64,000 nt of DNA from Sphingomonas pituitosa NBRC 102491 (GTDB taxonomy: Bacteria; Pseudomonadota; Alphaproteobacteria; Sphingomonadales; Sphingomonadaceae), in assembly GCF_001598435.1 (NCBI RefSeq), contig NZ_BCYY01000002.1, forward strand, positions 372,001-436,000, in the 5' to 3' direction. Shown here in pieces: positions 1 to 7,840 of this stretch. Every line of letters begins with the position of its first letter. The stretch's first letter is position 1. Under the pieces are notes generated by a model, which worked only from the letters and a program-made list of their open reading frames with translations, was not told where the DNA came from and searched no databases. The translations under genes and the position numbers were made by a program.

Positions 1-64
1 TGGGGAGATGCTGGAGAGCTTCGGCACGCTCACCCGCTTCGCCGCCCGGAAGGTATTGGGGTGA
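1..64 (+). CDS. C-terminal end of a gene cut by the window edge, possibly an acyl carrier protein
   Basis: Only the last 20 codons are present, in the frame that starts at base 2 and ends with TGA at 62-64. The tail contains the segment LESFGTLTRFAARK. An acyl carrier protein is a reasonable guess because such a gene often sits next to exosortase A associated hydrolases, and the tail resembles the last helix of a carrier protein, but the fragment is too short to prove this. The stop overlaps the GTG start of the next gene (GTGA), so the two are translationally coupled. Confidence 0.4.
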   Translation, partial: GEMLESFGTLTRFAARKVLG

Positions 65-702
65 TCGAACCCTATGACTGGTCGGGCGGTCGGGAAGCGA
101 TGTTGCGCTTCGGTCCCGGCAGCGGCCCGGTCGTCATAGCTGCCCTTCCCCTGTTCGACGAGGCGAACCGCATGCGCGCATTCGCCGTCACGGTCCTCCG
201 CACCCTGGCGGAAACGCATGGCATCGCCGGCGTGCTGCCGGAACTTCCCGGCACCGGCGAAAGCCTGGTCCCCAGCGAGCGCATCGCCATTTCGGACTTG
301 CGCGCCGGCTTTGCCGCGGCGGCACGCACTGCCGGCGGCCGCGCCTATTCGATGGGCATGCGCAGCGGCGCGCTGCTCGACGGCAGCGTCGTCATCCGTC
401 ACCGCTGGCACTTCGCGCCCCAGCCCGGCGACGCGTTGCTCCGCGCACTCCGGCGCATTCATCGCACCGGCGACGCCCCCGGCTATGGTGGGCACCGGCT
501 GCCCGACACCTTTCTCGACGAGCTGGCCGACTGTCATGTCGAGCCGGCGCGGACACTCCGGCTGGAGGGGGACACGCGCCCGGCCGATCGCCTGGTGGCG
601 GGCAGCGCCTTGTGGCGGGAGCCGGCGCCAGCAAACGATCTCGCGCTCGCCGCGCTGCTCGCCGATGATCTCGCTGGCTGGGTGCGCGCGTGCGAAGCCT
701 GA
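61..702 (+). CDS. Exosortase A system-associated hydrolase 2-like protein
   Basis: A 213-residue alpha/beta-hydrolase-like protein starting at a GTG that overlaps the preceding stop. A beta strand around residues 23-31 (PVVIAALPLFDEANRMRA) and the segment LPELPGTGESL at 60-69 resemble the hydrolase 2 family found beside exosortase A (EpsH/XrtA) and its acyl-CoA ligase. The place where a serine nucleophile should sit, residues 99-103, reads G-M-R-S-G, so an arginine occupies the nucleophile position. Its role in the PEP-CTERM/exopolysaccharide system is not known. It overlaps the next gene by 13 bases. The family call rests partly on the better match of that neighbour. Confidence 0.6.
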   Translation: MIEPYDWSGGREAMLRFGPGSGPVVIAALPLFDEANRMRAFAVTVLRTLAETHGIAGVLPELPGTGESLVPSERIAISDLRAGFAAAARTAGGRAYSMGMRSGALLDGSVVIRHRWHFAPQPGDALLRALRRIHRTGDAPGYGGHRLPDTFLDELADCHVEPARTLRLEGDTRPADRLVAGSALWREPAPANDLALAALLADDLAGWVRACEA

Positions 703-1436
703 TCGGCTTCCCCTGCCTGGGCGCGATGCTGGTCGGCACGCTGGACAGCGCCTCGGGCGATACCGGCCTGCTGATCGTGTCCGGCGGGAATGAGGTGCGC
801 AGCGGCCCGCATCGCAGCATGGGGCAGCTCGCCCACCGTATCGCGGCCGCAGGCTATCCGGTGTTCCGCTTCGATCGACGGGGCGTCGGTGATTCGGGCG
901 GAAGCAACGCCGGCTTCCTGGAAAGCGCGCCGGATATCATCGCCGCCGCCGGCATCTTCCGGCGCGAGGCAAAGCTGCGCCGCGTGGTCGCCTTCGGTAT
1001 CGGCGACGGTGCCACTGCGCTCGCGCTGTTCCACGCCCAGGCACGGATCCATTCGCTGTTGCTCGCCAATCCGGTGGTGGTCGGGCCGCCCCCGTCTCCG
1101 CCCGAGGATGGCGTAGCGCCCGAGGCGCGCGGCTGGATGCGGCAGATGATCGGCCGGGTCGGGACCCGCAAGGCGGACACCCCGCCCAGCATCGCCGCGG
1201 AACTCGCAGCCGCGCTGACGCAAGCGGAGGTGCCGGTGACCGTCCTGCTCGCGACGCGCGACGAGACGGCGGCGGCCTTCGCCGACTTCCTGCACAGGCC
1301 GGCCTTCGCCGCCGCCGGCACCCGCGTCCGCCGCAAGCAGTTCGATACCGCCAGCCACGTCTTCGCCGGCACCGCCGACAAGGCCTGGCTCTACGAACGG
1401 GTGATCGAGGCGCTCGCCGAACAGCGAGCGCCCTGA
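690..1436 (+). CDS. Exosortase A system-associated hydrolase 1 (alpha/beta hydrolase)
   Basis: A 248-residue protein with GTG start at 690. The N-terminal features are those of the hydrolase 1 family encoded with exosortase A: LLIVSGGNEVRSGPH at 27-41 and FRFDRRGVGDSGGSNAGF at 59-76. The family normally carries a Cys-type elbow (G-x-C-D-G/A); here residues 103-107 read G-I-G-D-G, so the nucleophile appears to be missing. It is co-transcribed with the preceding hydrolase 2-like gene, and the pair marks the end of an exosortase A gene cluster lying left of the window. The cluster handles export and sorting of PEP-CTERM proteins with exopolysaccharide production. The substrate is unknown. Confidence 0.8.
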   Translation: MRSLIGFPCLGAMLVGTLDSASGDTGLLIVSGGNEVRSGPHRSMGQLAHRIAAAGYPVFRFDRRGVGDSGGSNAGFLESAPDIIAAAGIFRREAKLRRVVAFGIGDGATALALFHAQARIHSLLLANPVVVGPPPSPPEDGVAPEARGWMRQMIGRVGTRKADTPPSIAAELAAALTQAEVPVTVLLATRDETAAAFADFLHRPAFAAAGTRVRRKQFDTASHVFAGTADKAWLYERVIEALAEQRAP

Positions 1437-1444
1437 CCTTCTCC

Positions 1445-2416
1445 TTATTCGGCCGCCTGGGCCACCGTTTCGAAATCGGCCGCCGCCAGGAAGCGCTCGG
1501 CATCGAGCGCGGCCATGCAGCCGGTACCCGCGGCGGTGATCGCCTGGCGGTAATGCTTGTCCATCACGTCGCCGCAGGCGAACACGCCCGGCACGCTGGT
1601 GTTGGTCGTGCCCTTCTCGACCTGGATATAGCCGTCGTCGTCCAGCGCGATGTGGCCGCGGAACAGTTCGGTGGCCGGATGATGCCCGATCGCCACGAAG
1701 CCGCCATCGACCTCGATCGTCGACAGCGCGCCGGTCACCGTGTCCTTCAGCTCGATGCCGACCAGGCCCTCGGGCTGGCCGCCGCCGATGAAGCGGACGA
1801 CTTCCTTGTTCCACGCCATGGTGATCCGCTCGTTGGCGAACAGGCGCTGCTGGAGGATCTTCTCGGCGCGAAGGCTGTCGCGGCGGTGGATCAGCGTCAC
1901 GTCATGGCTGTGGTTGGTGAGGTACAGCGCCTCCTCGACCGCGGTGTTGCCGCCGCCGATCACCGCCACCTTCTTGCCGCGGAAGAAGAACCCGTCGCAG
2001 GTCGCGCAGGCGCTGACGCCCTTGCCCTTCAGCAGCTCTTCGGAATCGAGGCCCAGCCAGCGCGCCTGCGCGCCGGTGGCGATCACCAGCGTGTCGCCGG
2101 TGTAGACGGTGCCGCTGTCGCCCACCATGCGGAACGGGCGCTGGGTCACGTCGATCTCGACGATCGTGTCCCACATCATCTGCGCGCCGACATGCTCGGC
2201 CTGGGCCTGCATCTCCTGCATCAGCCACGGGCCCTGGATGACCTCACGAAAACCGGGATAGTTCTCGACGTCCGTGGTGGTCGTCAGCTGTCCACCGGGC
2301 TGGATGCCCTGGACGACGATGGGCGCGAGCCCGGCGCGCGCGCCGTAGATGGCGGCCGAGAGGCCGGCGGGGCCCGAGCCCAGGATCAACATGCGGGTAG
2401 AATGGGTGGCGGTCAT
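1445..2416 (-). CDS. trxB: Thioredoxin reductase
   Basis: A 323-residue flavoenzyme of normal family length. It passes electrons from NADPH through FAD to thioredoxin in the cytoplasm. The FAD site GSGPAG lies at 13-18, the redox-active disulfide C137-A-T-C140 follows (SACATCDGFF), and the NADPH site GGGNTAVEEA is at 154-163. The C-terminal FAD motif GVFACGDV is present near 285. ATG start with no nearby rival. It converges tail to tail with the exosortase-associated hydrolase, with only 8 bases between the stops. No sign of truncation. Confidence 0.97.
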   Translation of the reverse strand: MTATHSTRMLILGSGPAGLSAAIYGARAGLAPIVVQGIQPGGQLTTTTDVENYPGFREVIQGPWLMQEMQAQAEHVGAQMMWDTIVEIDVTQRPFRMVGDSGTVYTGDTLVIATGAQARWLGLDSEELLKGKGVSACATCDGFFFRGKKVAVIGGGNTAVEEALYLTNHSHDVTLIHRRDSLRAEKILQQRLFANERITMAWNKEVVRFIGGGQPEGLVGIELKDTVTGALSTIEVDGGFVAIGHHPATELFRGHIALDDDGYIQVEKGTTNTSVPGVFACGDVMDKHYRQAITAAGTGCMAALDAERFLAAADFETVAQAAE

Positions 2417-2506
2417 GCTCTGCTTTCCGACGAATCTTCGATGCCGCTTCTAGAGACAGGGCATCGCCGGAAGCAACATGGCGTCGCGGGCCATATCTGC
2501 AACGCC

Positions 2507-2535
2507 GTGCCGGAACGGAAAAGCTGTTCCGGCAC
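2507..2535. terminator. Hairpin between the 45-residue ORF and trxB
   Basis: A perfect 10-bp inverted repeat (GTGCCGGAAC / GTTCCGGCAC) with a 9-base loop lies between two minus-strand genes. It has no U-run, so a Rho-independent terminator is not certain; it may stabilise the 3' end of the small upstream transcript. Confidence 0.4.
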
Positions 2536-2555
2536 CTAGGCGAACTTGGGTGCGA

Positions 2556-2693
2556 TCAGCGCAGGATCCAAACGGCGACGCTCGCCCAGAACAACACGCT
2601 TCCCATCGCCATGATCAACAGGCTGCGCGATGCGGCGGGATCGACACCCCGGCCTTCGACCTGCTCCGGCGGCAAATCATGTAATGCACGCAT
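2556..2693 (-). CDS. Small single-span membrane protein, 45 residues
   Basis: A short ORF not overlapping any other gene. It starts at an ATG preceded by GGAG at about 10 bases. Residues 1-23 are polar and charged (MRALHDLPPEQVEGRGVDPA), and residues 24-44 form one hydrophobic segment (LLIMAMGSVLFWASVAVWI) followed by a terminal arginine. That places the N-terminus in the cytoplasm and the chain across the inner membrane, with almost no periplasmic part. I do not recognise a family. It lies upstream of trxB on the same strand with a hairpin between them. Reality as a gene is supported by the ribosome binding site and the coherent topology only. Confidence 0.55.
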   Translation of the reverse strand: MRALHDLPPEQVEGRGVDPAASRSLLIMAMGSVLFWASVAVWILR

Positions 2694-2775
2694 TTTACGC
2701 GACTCCGTTCAAGCGACCCTCTTCCTGCTGTTCGTTATAGACGATCGGAGAAACCGTACCGTTCCGGTATTATGC

Positions 2776-4008
2776 CTAATTTGTCACAGACTGCGGCGGA
2801 TACAAGTCCAGATCAGGAACTGCCACCGGCGACGCCGCGGGCTCGACAAATCCGACGACCGCATCGTCGCTCCCCGCACCCGTGAGTACCAGCAGCGTCG
2901 GGTCCAGCGCGGCCGCGTCGGCGAAGGAGTAGAAAACCAGCAACCGGGTCCGCGTCGCGCGGGCGCCATTGTGGAGGACCAGCGCAAGGCGTTCGGAAGC
3001 GAGGCGCACGAGGAGCCCGGGCGGATACAGGTTGATGCTCCGCATGAACTGGAACAGCAGTTGCTGGTCGAAATGCCCTGCCCAGCTCCACATCGCGCCC
3101 AGCGCGCGCGCCGGCAGCCAGGCCCGCTTGTACGAACGATGCGAGGTCAGCGCATCATAGACGTCGCAGATCGCGCCCATCCGCGCCGGGACGCTGATCG
3201 CCTCCGCCTTCAGCCCGTGCGGATAGCCGGTGCCGTCCCAGCGTTCATGGTGATGCAGGCACACTTCCTTGGCCAGCGCGGGCATGGTGGGATCCTCCCG
3301 CAGCAGCGCCAGGCCTCGCTCGGGATGCTCCCGCACCAGGGCAAACTCCTCGGCAGACAGGCGGCCCGGCTTGTCCAGCACGGCTTCGGGAATCGCCATC
3401 TTGCCGACATCGTGGAGCAGTCCTGCCAGACCGAGCGCGCGAACCGTCTCGTCGTCCATCCGCAAGTGCCGCGCGAAGTTGACCATCAGCGTGCAGACGG
3501 CGACGGAATGGAGATAGGTATATTGATGCTTGCTCTTCAGCTGGAGCACGCGGAGCAGTGCCGAGGCGTTGCGATCGAGTTGCCCGGCAATGTCGTCAAC
3601 CAGGGAGGCAACCTTCTCCTGAGCGACGGCACGCCCGAGCCGGACATCGTCGAACGTGCTCCGCACCGTCTCGAAAGCGCCCGCGACGACAGCGGCGGCC
3701 TTGGCCTGTTCCACCGAGAAGCTCGCCCGCAGCGGGGCCGCAGGCGCCGCGTCAGCAGCCGGAGGGGGCAAGGCGGTCGCCGGAGCATCGGTCGAGGCAG
3801 TATCCGCCGTGGCCGATGCGGTTGCCTGCGACTTGGCGACATCGATGATGACGCCGCCGCGAAACGCACGAAGCCTCTGCAGGTCCTGGAGATCGGTCAG
3901 GAGGAATCGCGTGCGCCAGAAGGGATGCTCCCACCACGAGCCTTCGAAGCCATGGATGAACATTCCCAGCCGAACGTCGGATGAGGGAACCGTCTTCAGC
4001 GGCGCCAT
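2776..4008 (-). CDS. HD-GYP domain cyclic-di-GMP phosphodiesterase
   Basis: A 410-residue cytoplasmic signalling protein. Residues 1-60 match the DUF3391-type N-terminal domain often fused to HD-GYP proteins (RLGMFIHGF, FLLTDLQDLQRL). A low-complexity Ala/Pro/Thr linker runs over 61-95. The HD-GYP domain spans about 155-350 and keeps the metal and signature residues: H167, H199-D200, H228, the run H252-H254 with HHERWDGTGYP, and D282 in CDVYDALTS. An intact set predicts hydrolysis of c-di-GMP. No receiver or sensor domain is fused, so the input is unknown. It is monocistronic, with about 490 bases of non-coding DNA upstream. Confidence 0.93.
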   Translation of the reverse strand: MAPLKTVPSSDVRLGMFIHGFEGSWWEHPFWRTRFLLTDLQDLQRLRAFRGGVIIDVAKSQATASATADTASTDAPATALPPPAADAAPAAPLRASFSVEQAKAAAVVAGAFETVRSTFDDVRLGRAVAQEKVASLVDDIAGQLDRNASALLRVLQLKSKHQYTYLHSVAVCTLMVNFARHLRMDDETVRALGLAGLLHDVGKMAIPEAVLDKPGRLSAEEFALVREHPERGLALLREDPTMPALAKEVCLHHHERWDGTGYPHGLKAEAISVPARMGAICDVYDALTSHRSYKRAWLPARALGAMWSWAGHFDQQLLFQFMRSINLYPPGLLVRLASERLALVLHNGARATRTRLLVFYSFADAAALDPTLLVLTGAGSDDAVVGFVEPAASPVAVPDLDLYPPQSVTN

Positions 4009-4495
4009 CGCCTGCGCTCCCCCTTCTCCGATTGCCCCTTCTCCGATTGCGGCGCCCCGAAAGAGCGCCCCTCCCCTGACACGTCGCCCAGCCTCCCGAA
4101 AGCCTGCACCTGCGGTCCAGCCTAGGATCAGGTGCCTAATCGACCATGTTCGAAGAGCGTTAGCGAAACACTAATCGGCCAACGCCTGCCGTTCCAGACC
4201 GACTCAGGTTGCTAATGCATATCGGTCTCAACGCGATCAGGCCGTCACGGGCATATGGGAAGTGCATCAAGCCCCACGCGCGAACATTCCCGCGAAGATC
4301 GGCGACGCACCTCGGTGCCATGCTGGCGAAACTGGATAGGACAGATATTCAGGGACGGGAGCAGGCGGACAAGCGCACGCAAGGGTGCTGCTGTGCGTGA
4401 GAAAGCGGGCCGCACTACGTCGCTCGCCTGGGGCCTTAAGAGCCGATGACACCGTTCGCCGATGCGGCTGGCAAGTGCCATGGCACGCTTGGGGA
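4009..4495. other. Long intergenic region without a convincing gene
   Basis: About 490 bases between the HD-GYP gene and tRNA-Met. Base composition is less GC-rich than the neighbours. Several short open frames occur, none with a good ribosome binding site or recognisable product. A tandem duplication of the 14-mer CCCTTCTCCGATTG is visible near 4020-4048. The HD-GYP promoter must lie here. A short inverted motif TTAGCGAAACACTAA near 4159-4173 is the only other structure I see. Confidence 0.5.
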
Positions 4496-4572
4496 TGGTA
4501 GCGGAGGAGGGACTTGAACCCCCGACACGCGGATTATGATTCCGCTGCTCTAACCAACTGAGCTACTCCGCC
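4496..4572 (-). tRNA. tRNA-Met (CAT), elongator type
   Basis: A 77-base cloverleaf on the minus strand. The acceptor stem GGCGGAG pairs with CTCCGCT, and the first pair is G-U. The D arm is AGCTCAGTTGG, the anticodon stem GCGGA/TCCGC encloses loop ATCATAA with anticodon CAT, and the T loop is GGTTCAAGTCC. A CCA end is encoded. The unmodified sequence does not fully separate elongator Met from tRNA-Ile2 with lysidine, but the Met elongator is the better fit. Confidence 0.9.
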
Positions 4573-4614
4573 CCGAAGCGAGAGCGGGCCATCTATGTCG
4601 GTGCGCGCGATCCG

Positions 4615-5139
4615 TCAAGCGAACATGTGGCGAGAATGCAATTCCCACGGGCCGCCGCGATACCACCAGCTCGCAAGTCCCGCTATTTCAATGGTTTTCG
4701 GTGTGAAATCCGCTTCCAGCGCGCGCAGCAGCGCCTTGGCGAGCACCGGGCGCACCTTGTTCTGCACGGTCACATGAGGCCGCCAGCGACCCGCGTCCTG
4801 CGGCGTCAGCAGTCCCGCGAACGCCTCCAGCAGGCCGGCGCGAATCGCATCGAGTTCGGGCGCCTCGATGCGGTAGGCCACCCCCTGCCCCAGCGCCATC
4901 AAGCCGCTCACCCGCGCACGCGGCGCGCGTACGCCGCGCGTCTCCTGCGACAGGCGGCGTTTCAGCTCTTCTGCCACCGACGGCGGCAGATGGTGAAACA
5001 GGGTGAGATGCGCGTCGAGCTGGTTCCGCTCCGGCGGGAAGTGCGCGCGGCGCAGCGAATCGAACCACGCCTGATCCTGGCGTCCGAACAGCGCGGTGAC
5101 GATCAGGGGAGCAGACAGCGGGGCCGGAACCCCGCTCAA
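4615..5139 (-). CDS. 2'-5' RNA ligase family protein (2H phosphoesterase)
   Basis: A 174-residue protein of the LigT/2H superfamily, with both catalytic HxTx motifs in place: H44-L-T-L47 and H122-V-T-V125, spaced as in active members. The family includes 2'-5' RNA ligases and cyclic phosphodiesterases acting on RNA or nucleotide cyclic phosphates; the in vivo substrate is usually unknown. The start is a TTG whose last bases overlap the kup stop (TTGA), giving coupled translation. This start fits the N-terminus before the first beta strand (LIVTALFG), and no ATG is available nearby. Cotranscription with a potassium transporter gives no obvious functional clue. Confidence 0.85.
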   Translation of the reverse strand: MSGVPAPLSAPLIVTALFGRQDQAWFDSLRRAHFPPERNQLDAHLTLFHHLPPSVAEELKRRLSQETRGVRAPRARVSGLMALGQGVAYRIEAPELDAIRAGLLEAFAGLLTPQDAGRWRPHVTVQNKVRPVLAKALLRALEADFTPKTIEIAGLASWWYRGGPWELHSRHMFA

Positions 5140-7175
5140 ATCTCCACCTGGCTGCCCAGCTCGACGACGCGGTTGGTCGGCAGGCGGAAGAACTCCATCG
5201 CGCTTTCCGCGTTGCGCAGCATCCAGGCGAACAGCTTCTCGCGCCAGATCATCATCCCCGGCCGCGACGATGGCAGCAGCGTCTGGCGCGCCAGAAAGAA
5301 GCTGGTCTCCATCATCTTGAACTCGGCGCCACAGGCATCGACCGCCTTGAGCGCCGCCGGCACGTCTGCCTCCTGCATGAAGCCATAATAGAGGATCATA
5401 CGGTGGAAGCCCTTGCCGAGATCCTCCACCACCATGCGCTTCTCCTCGGGCACATAGGGCACGTCGCTGATCTTCACGGTCAGCAGGATCACGCGGTCGT
5501 GCAGCACCTTGTTGTGCTTGAGGTTGTGGAGCAGCGCGTGCGGCACGCCGTCCGGCGTCGAGGTCATGAACACCGCGGTGCCGCGCACCCGGGTGGCGGC
5601 ATTGGCGGCCGATTCGATGAAGATCTGGATCGGCATCGCGCTCTCGCGCAGCCGGGCGATCATCAGCTTGCGGCCCTTGGCCCAAGTGGTCAGCAGCGTG
5701 AAAACGATGAAGCCGACCATCAGCGGGAACCAGCCGCCATCGGGCACCTTGGTGAGGTTCGCCGCGAAATAGGCCAGGTCGACCGTGAAGAAGATCGCCA
5801 GCAGCGGGATCGCGTAGCGCTTCTTCCAGTGCCACAGGTTGAACAGCACCACCGCCAGCAGGCAGTTGTCGATCAGCATCGCGCCGGTAACGGCGATGCC
5901 GTACGCCGCCGTCAGGTTCGACGAGGTCTGGAAGGTGAGCACCAGCAGGATCACCATGATCATCAGCGCCCAGTTGATGATCGGGATATAGATCTGCCCG
6001 GCGGTGGCTGCGCTGGTGTGGTCGATCCGCAGGCGCGGCACGAAGCCGAGCTGGATCGCCTGCTGCGTGACCGAGAAGGCGCCGGAAATCACGGCCTGCG
6101 AGGCAATGATCGCGGCGGCGGTGGCGACGAAGACCAGCGGCAGCCGCAGCGCCTCGGGCGCGAGCAGATAGAAGGGGCTGCGCAGCGCCTCGGCGTCGCG
6201 GATCAGCAGCGCACCCTGGCCCATATAGTTGATCATCAGCGCGGGCAGGACGAACCACAGCCACGAGACGCGGATCGGGTTGCGGCCGAAATGGCCCATG
6301 TCGGCATAGAGGGCCTCCGCGCCGGTCACCGCCAGCACGATCGAGCCGAGCGCCAGGAAGGCCCGCAGCGGATCGAGCGTGAAGAAGTGCACCGCGTGGT
6401 GCGGCGAGAGCGCCTGCAGGATGTGCGGCGTCTGCACCATGCTGACCACGCCCAGCGTCGCGATGACGAGGAAGTAGAAGATCATCACCGGCCCGAAGAA
6501 CGCGCCCACGCGCGCGGTGCCGGTCCGCTGGATCGAGAACAGCATGACCAGGATGACGACGGCAATCGGCACCACCAGGCGGTGGAAGCCCGGCGCGGCG
6601 ACGGCAAGGCCCTCGACCGCCGACAATACCGAAACTGCCGGGGTGATCATCGAATCGCCGTAGAAGAGCGCGGTGGCGAACACGCCCAGCAGCACGATGC
6701 CCTGGGTCCAGCGGCGCTGCCCGCCCCGGCCCGAGATCAGCGCGAGGAGCGCCAGGCTGCCGCCTTCGCCCTTGTTGTCCGCCCGCATGATGATCGTGAC
6801 GTATTTCAGCGTCACCACCACCATCATCGACCAGAACATCAGGCTGATCGCGCCCAGCACGTGCGGCGTGTCGAGCGGCAGTTCGTGATGCTCGTTCGCG
6901 AAGGTCTCGCGAAACGCATAGAGCGGACTGGTGCCGATATCGCCGAACACGATGCCGATGGCACCGAGCGCGAGTTTCCACGTCGGGTCCTGGCCGTGGC
7001 CATGACCGTCATGCGGTTCCGAATCGGGGAGGAGCGCGGCAGCGTCTCCGGTCGCGGCGGTGTTCACCACTGCGACTGACGCTGAAGGGAGCGAACCGAC
7101 CTGGCCATAGAGACCTGTGTTCTCATCATTATCAGGATGCGGGCCGTTAGCATGCGCAACATGCCCTATCAACAA
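5136..7175 (-). CDS. kup: Kup family potassium uptake protein
   Basis: An inner-membrane K+/H+ symporter of the Kup/HAK/KT family. The hallmark near the first helix ([13 protein letters not shown]) follows a polar His/Gly/Asp-rich leader, and about twelve membrane segments occupy the first two thirds. A cytoplasmic C-terminal domain of about 200 residues completes the chain ([18 protein letters not shown] onward). The TTG at 7175 gives 679 residues. GTG codons at 7070 and 7067 would give 644 or 643 residues, nearer the usual length, so the start is open. It is translationally coupled to the downstream 2'-5' RNA ligase-like gene through a TTGA overlap. Confidence 0.93.
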   Translation of the reverse strand: MLIGHVAHANGPHPDNDENTGLYGQVGSLPSASVAVVNTAATGDAAALLPDSEPHDGHGHGQDPTWKLALGAIGIVFGDIGTSPLYAFRETFANEHHELPLDTPHVLGAISLMFWSMMVVVTLKYVTIIMRADNKGEGGSLALLALISGRGGQRRWTQGIVLLGVFATALFYGDSMITPAVSVLSAVEGLAVAAPGFHRLVVPIAVVILVMLFSIQRTGTARVGAFFGPVMIFYFLVIATLGVVSMVQTPHILQALSPHHAVHFFTLDPLRAFLALGSIVLAVTGAEALYADMGHFGRNPIRVSWLWFVLPALMINYMGQGALLIRDAEALRSPFYLLAPEALRLPLVFVATAAAIIASQAVISGAFSVTQQAIQLGFVPRLRIDHTSAATAGQIYIPIINWALMIMVILLVLTFQTSSNLTAAYGIAVTGAMLIDNCLLAVVLFNLWHWKKRYAIPLLAIFFTVDLAYFAANLTKVPDGGWFPLMVGFIVFTLLTTWAKGRKLMIARLRESAMPIQIFIESAANAATRVRGTAVFMTSTPDGVPHALLHNLKHNKVLHDRVILLTVKISDVPYVPEEKRMVVEDLGKGFHRMILYYGFMQEADVPAALKAVDACGAEFKMMETSFFLARQTLLPSSRPGMMIWREKLFAWMLRNAESAMEFFRLPTNRVVELGSQVEI

Positions 7176-7235
7176 GCGTGTCCAGGGGCGGTAGACGCAT
7201 CAGCCTGCAGCCCGTTCCAACAGCCACGAAGATAG

Positions 7236-7706
7236 TCATCGCGCCCCCCCGAACAAGGCGTCGCCTTCGCCGCGAGTCGGCACCTCGCGCAAGACGAAGC
7301 TGCTGTTGATCGTCACCACGCCGGGTAGCCTGCCGAGATGCTCGCGGTGGAGACGCTCGTAATCGTCGAGATCACGGCACAGGATCTTCAACCGGTAATC
7401 CTGGCCGCCCGATACCAGCGCGCACTCCACCACGCCGTCGATCCGCCCGACCGCATCCTCGAACTGGGCGAGGTCCTCCTCGACCTGTGTGCCGAGCGTG
7501 ATGTCGACCAGCGCCGTGACCCGGAAGCCGATCCGGCGATGGTCGAGTCGCGCGCCATAGCCACGAATCAGCCCACCGGCTTCCAGCGCCTGGATCCGCC
7601 GCGTGCACGCCGATTGCGACAACCCGACCGCTGCCGCGACCTGACTGACGGGGGCGCGCGCTTCCGCCGCGAGCAGTTTGAGAATAGCTGTGTCGATTCG
7701 GTCCAT
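7236..7706 (-). CDS. Lrp/AsnC family transcriptional regulator, probable regulator of ald
   Basis: A 156-residue Lrp/AsnC protein: N-terminal winged helix-turn-helix at about 4-50 (VSQVAAAVGLSQSACTRRIQ), then the RAM ligand-binding domain. I place the start at the ATG giving MDRIDTAILK, because all family members begin just before this helix; a longer reading frame would add 18 unrelated residues. The gene is divergent from alanine dehydrogenase. Regulators of this family commonly activate or repress the adjacent ald in response to alanine. A perfect palindrome just upstream of the ATG is the likely binding site, which implies autoregulation. Confidence 0.9.
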   Translation of the reverse strand: MDRIDTAILKLLAAEARAPVSQVAAAVGLSQSACTRRIQALEAGGLIRGYGARLDHRRIGFRVTALVDITLGTQVEEDLAQFEDAVGRIDGVVECALVSGGQDYRLKILCRDLDDYERLHREHLGRLPGVVTINSSFVLREVPTRGEGDALFGGAR

Positions 7707-7713
7707 CTCGCAT

Positions 7714-7739
7714 GAATTTTGCGCCGATCGGCAAAATTC
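7714..7739. promoter_or_regulatory. Palindromic operator between the Lrp-type gene and ald
   Basis: Perfect 9-bp inverted repeat GAATTTTGC / GCAAAATTC with an 8-base centre. It begins 8 bases before the regulator start codon and about 100 bases before ald. AT-rich arms in otherwise GC-rich DNA and the position between divergent genes support an Lrp-type operator. This is inferred from symmetry alone. Confidence 0.6.
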
Positions 7740-7840
7740 GCAAGATGCATGCACAGCCACGCGCGGAAGATGCTCCGCTTTGCAGGGATTTGCGGCGGCG
7801 CTTCGCGGTATGAACGACCATCAAACCTAGGAGAGTTCCC

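Noticed and set aside
4245..4481. Short overlapping frames between HD-GYP and tRNA-Met
   Set aside because: No ribosome binding sites, composition unlike coding DNA here, overlapping frames on both strands.
4496..4572. tRNA genes as attachment sites for a genomic island
   Set aside because: No integrase, no duplicated tRNA end and no composition change next to any of the three tRNA genes.
5403..7079. A 558-codon frame opposite kup
   Set aside because: His/Asp/Arg-rich antisense translation of membrane helices, no signal of a real protein.
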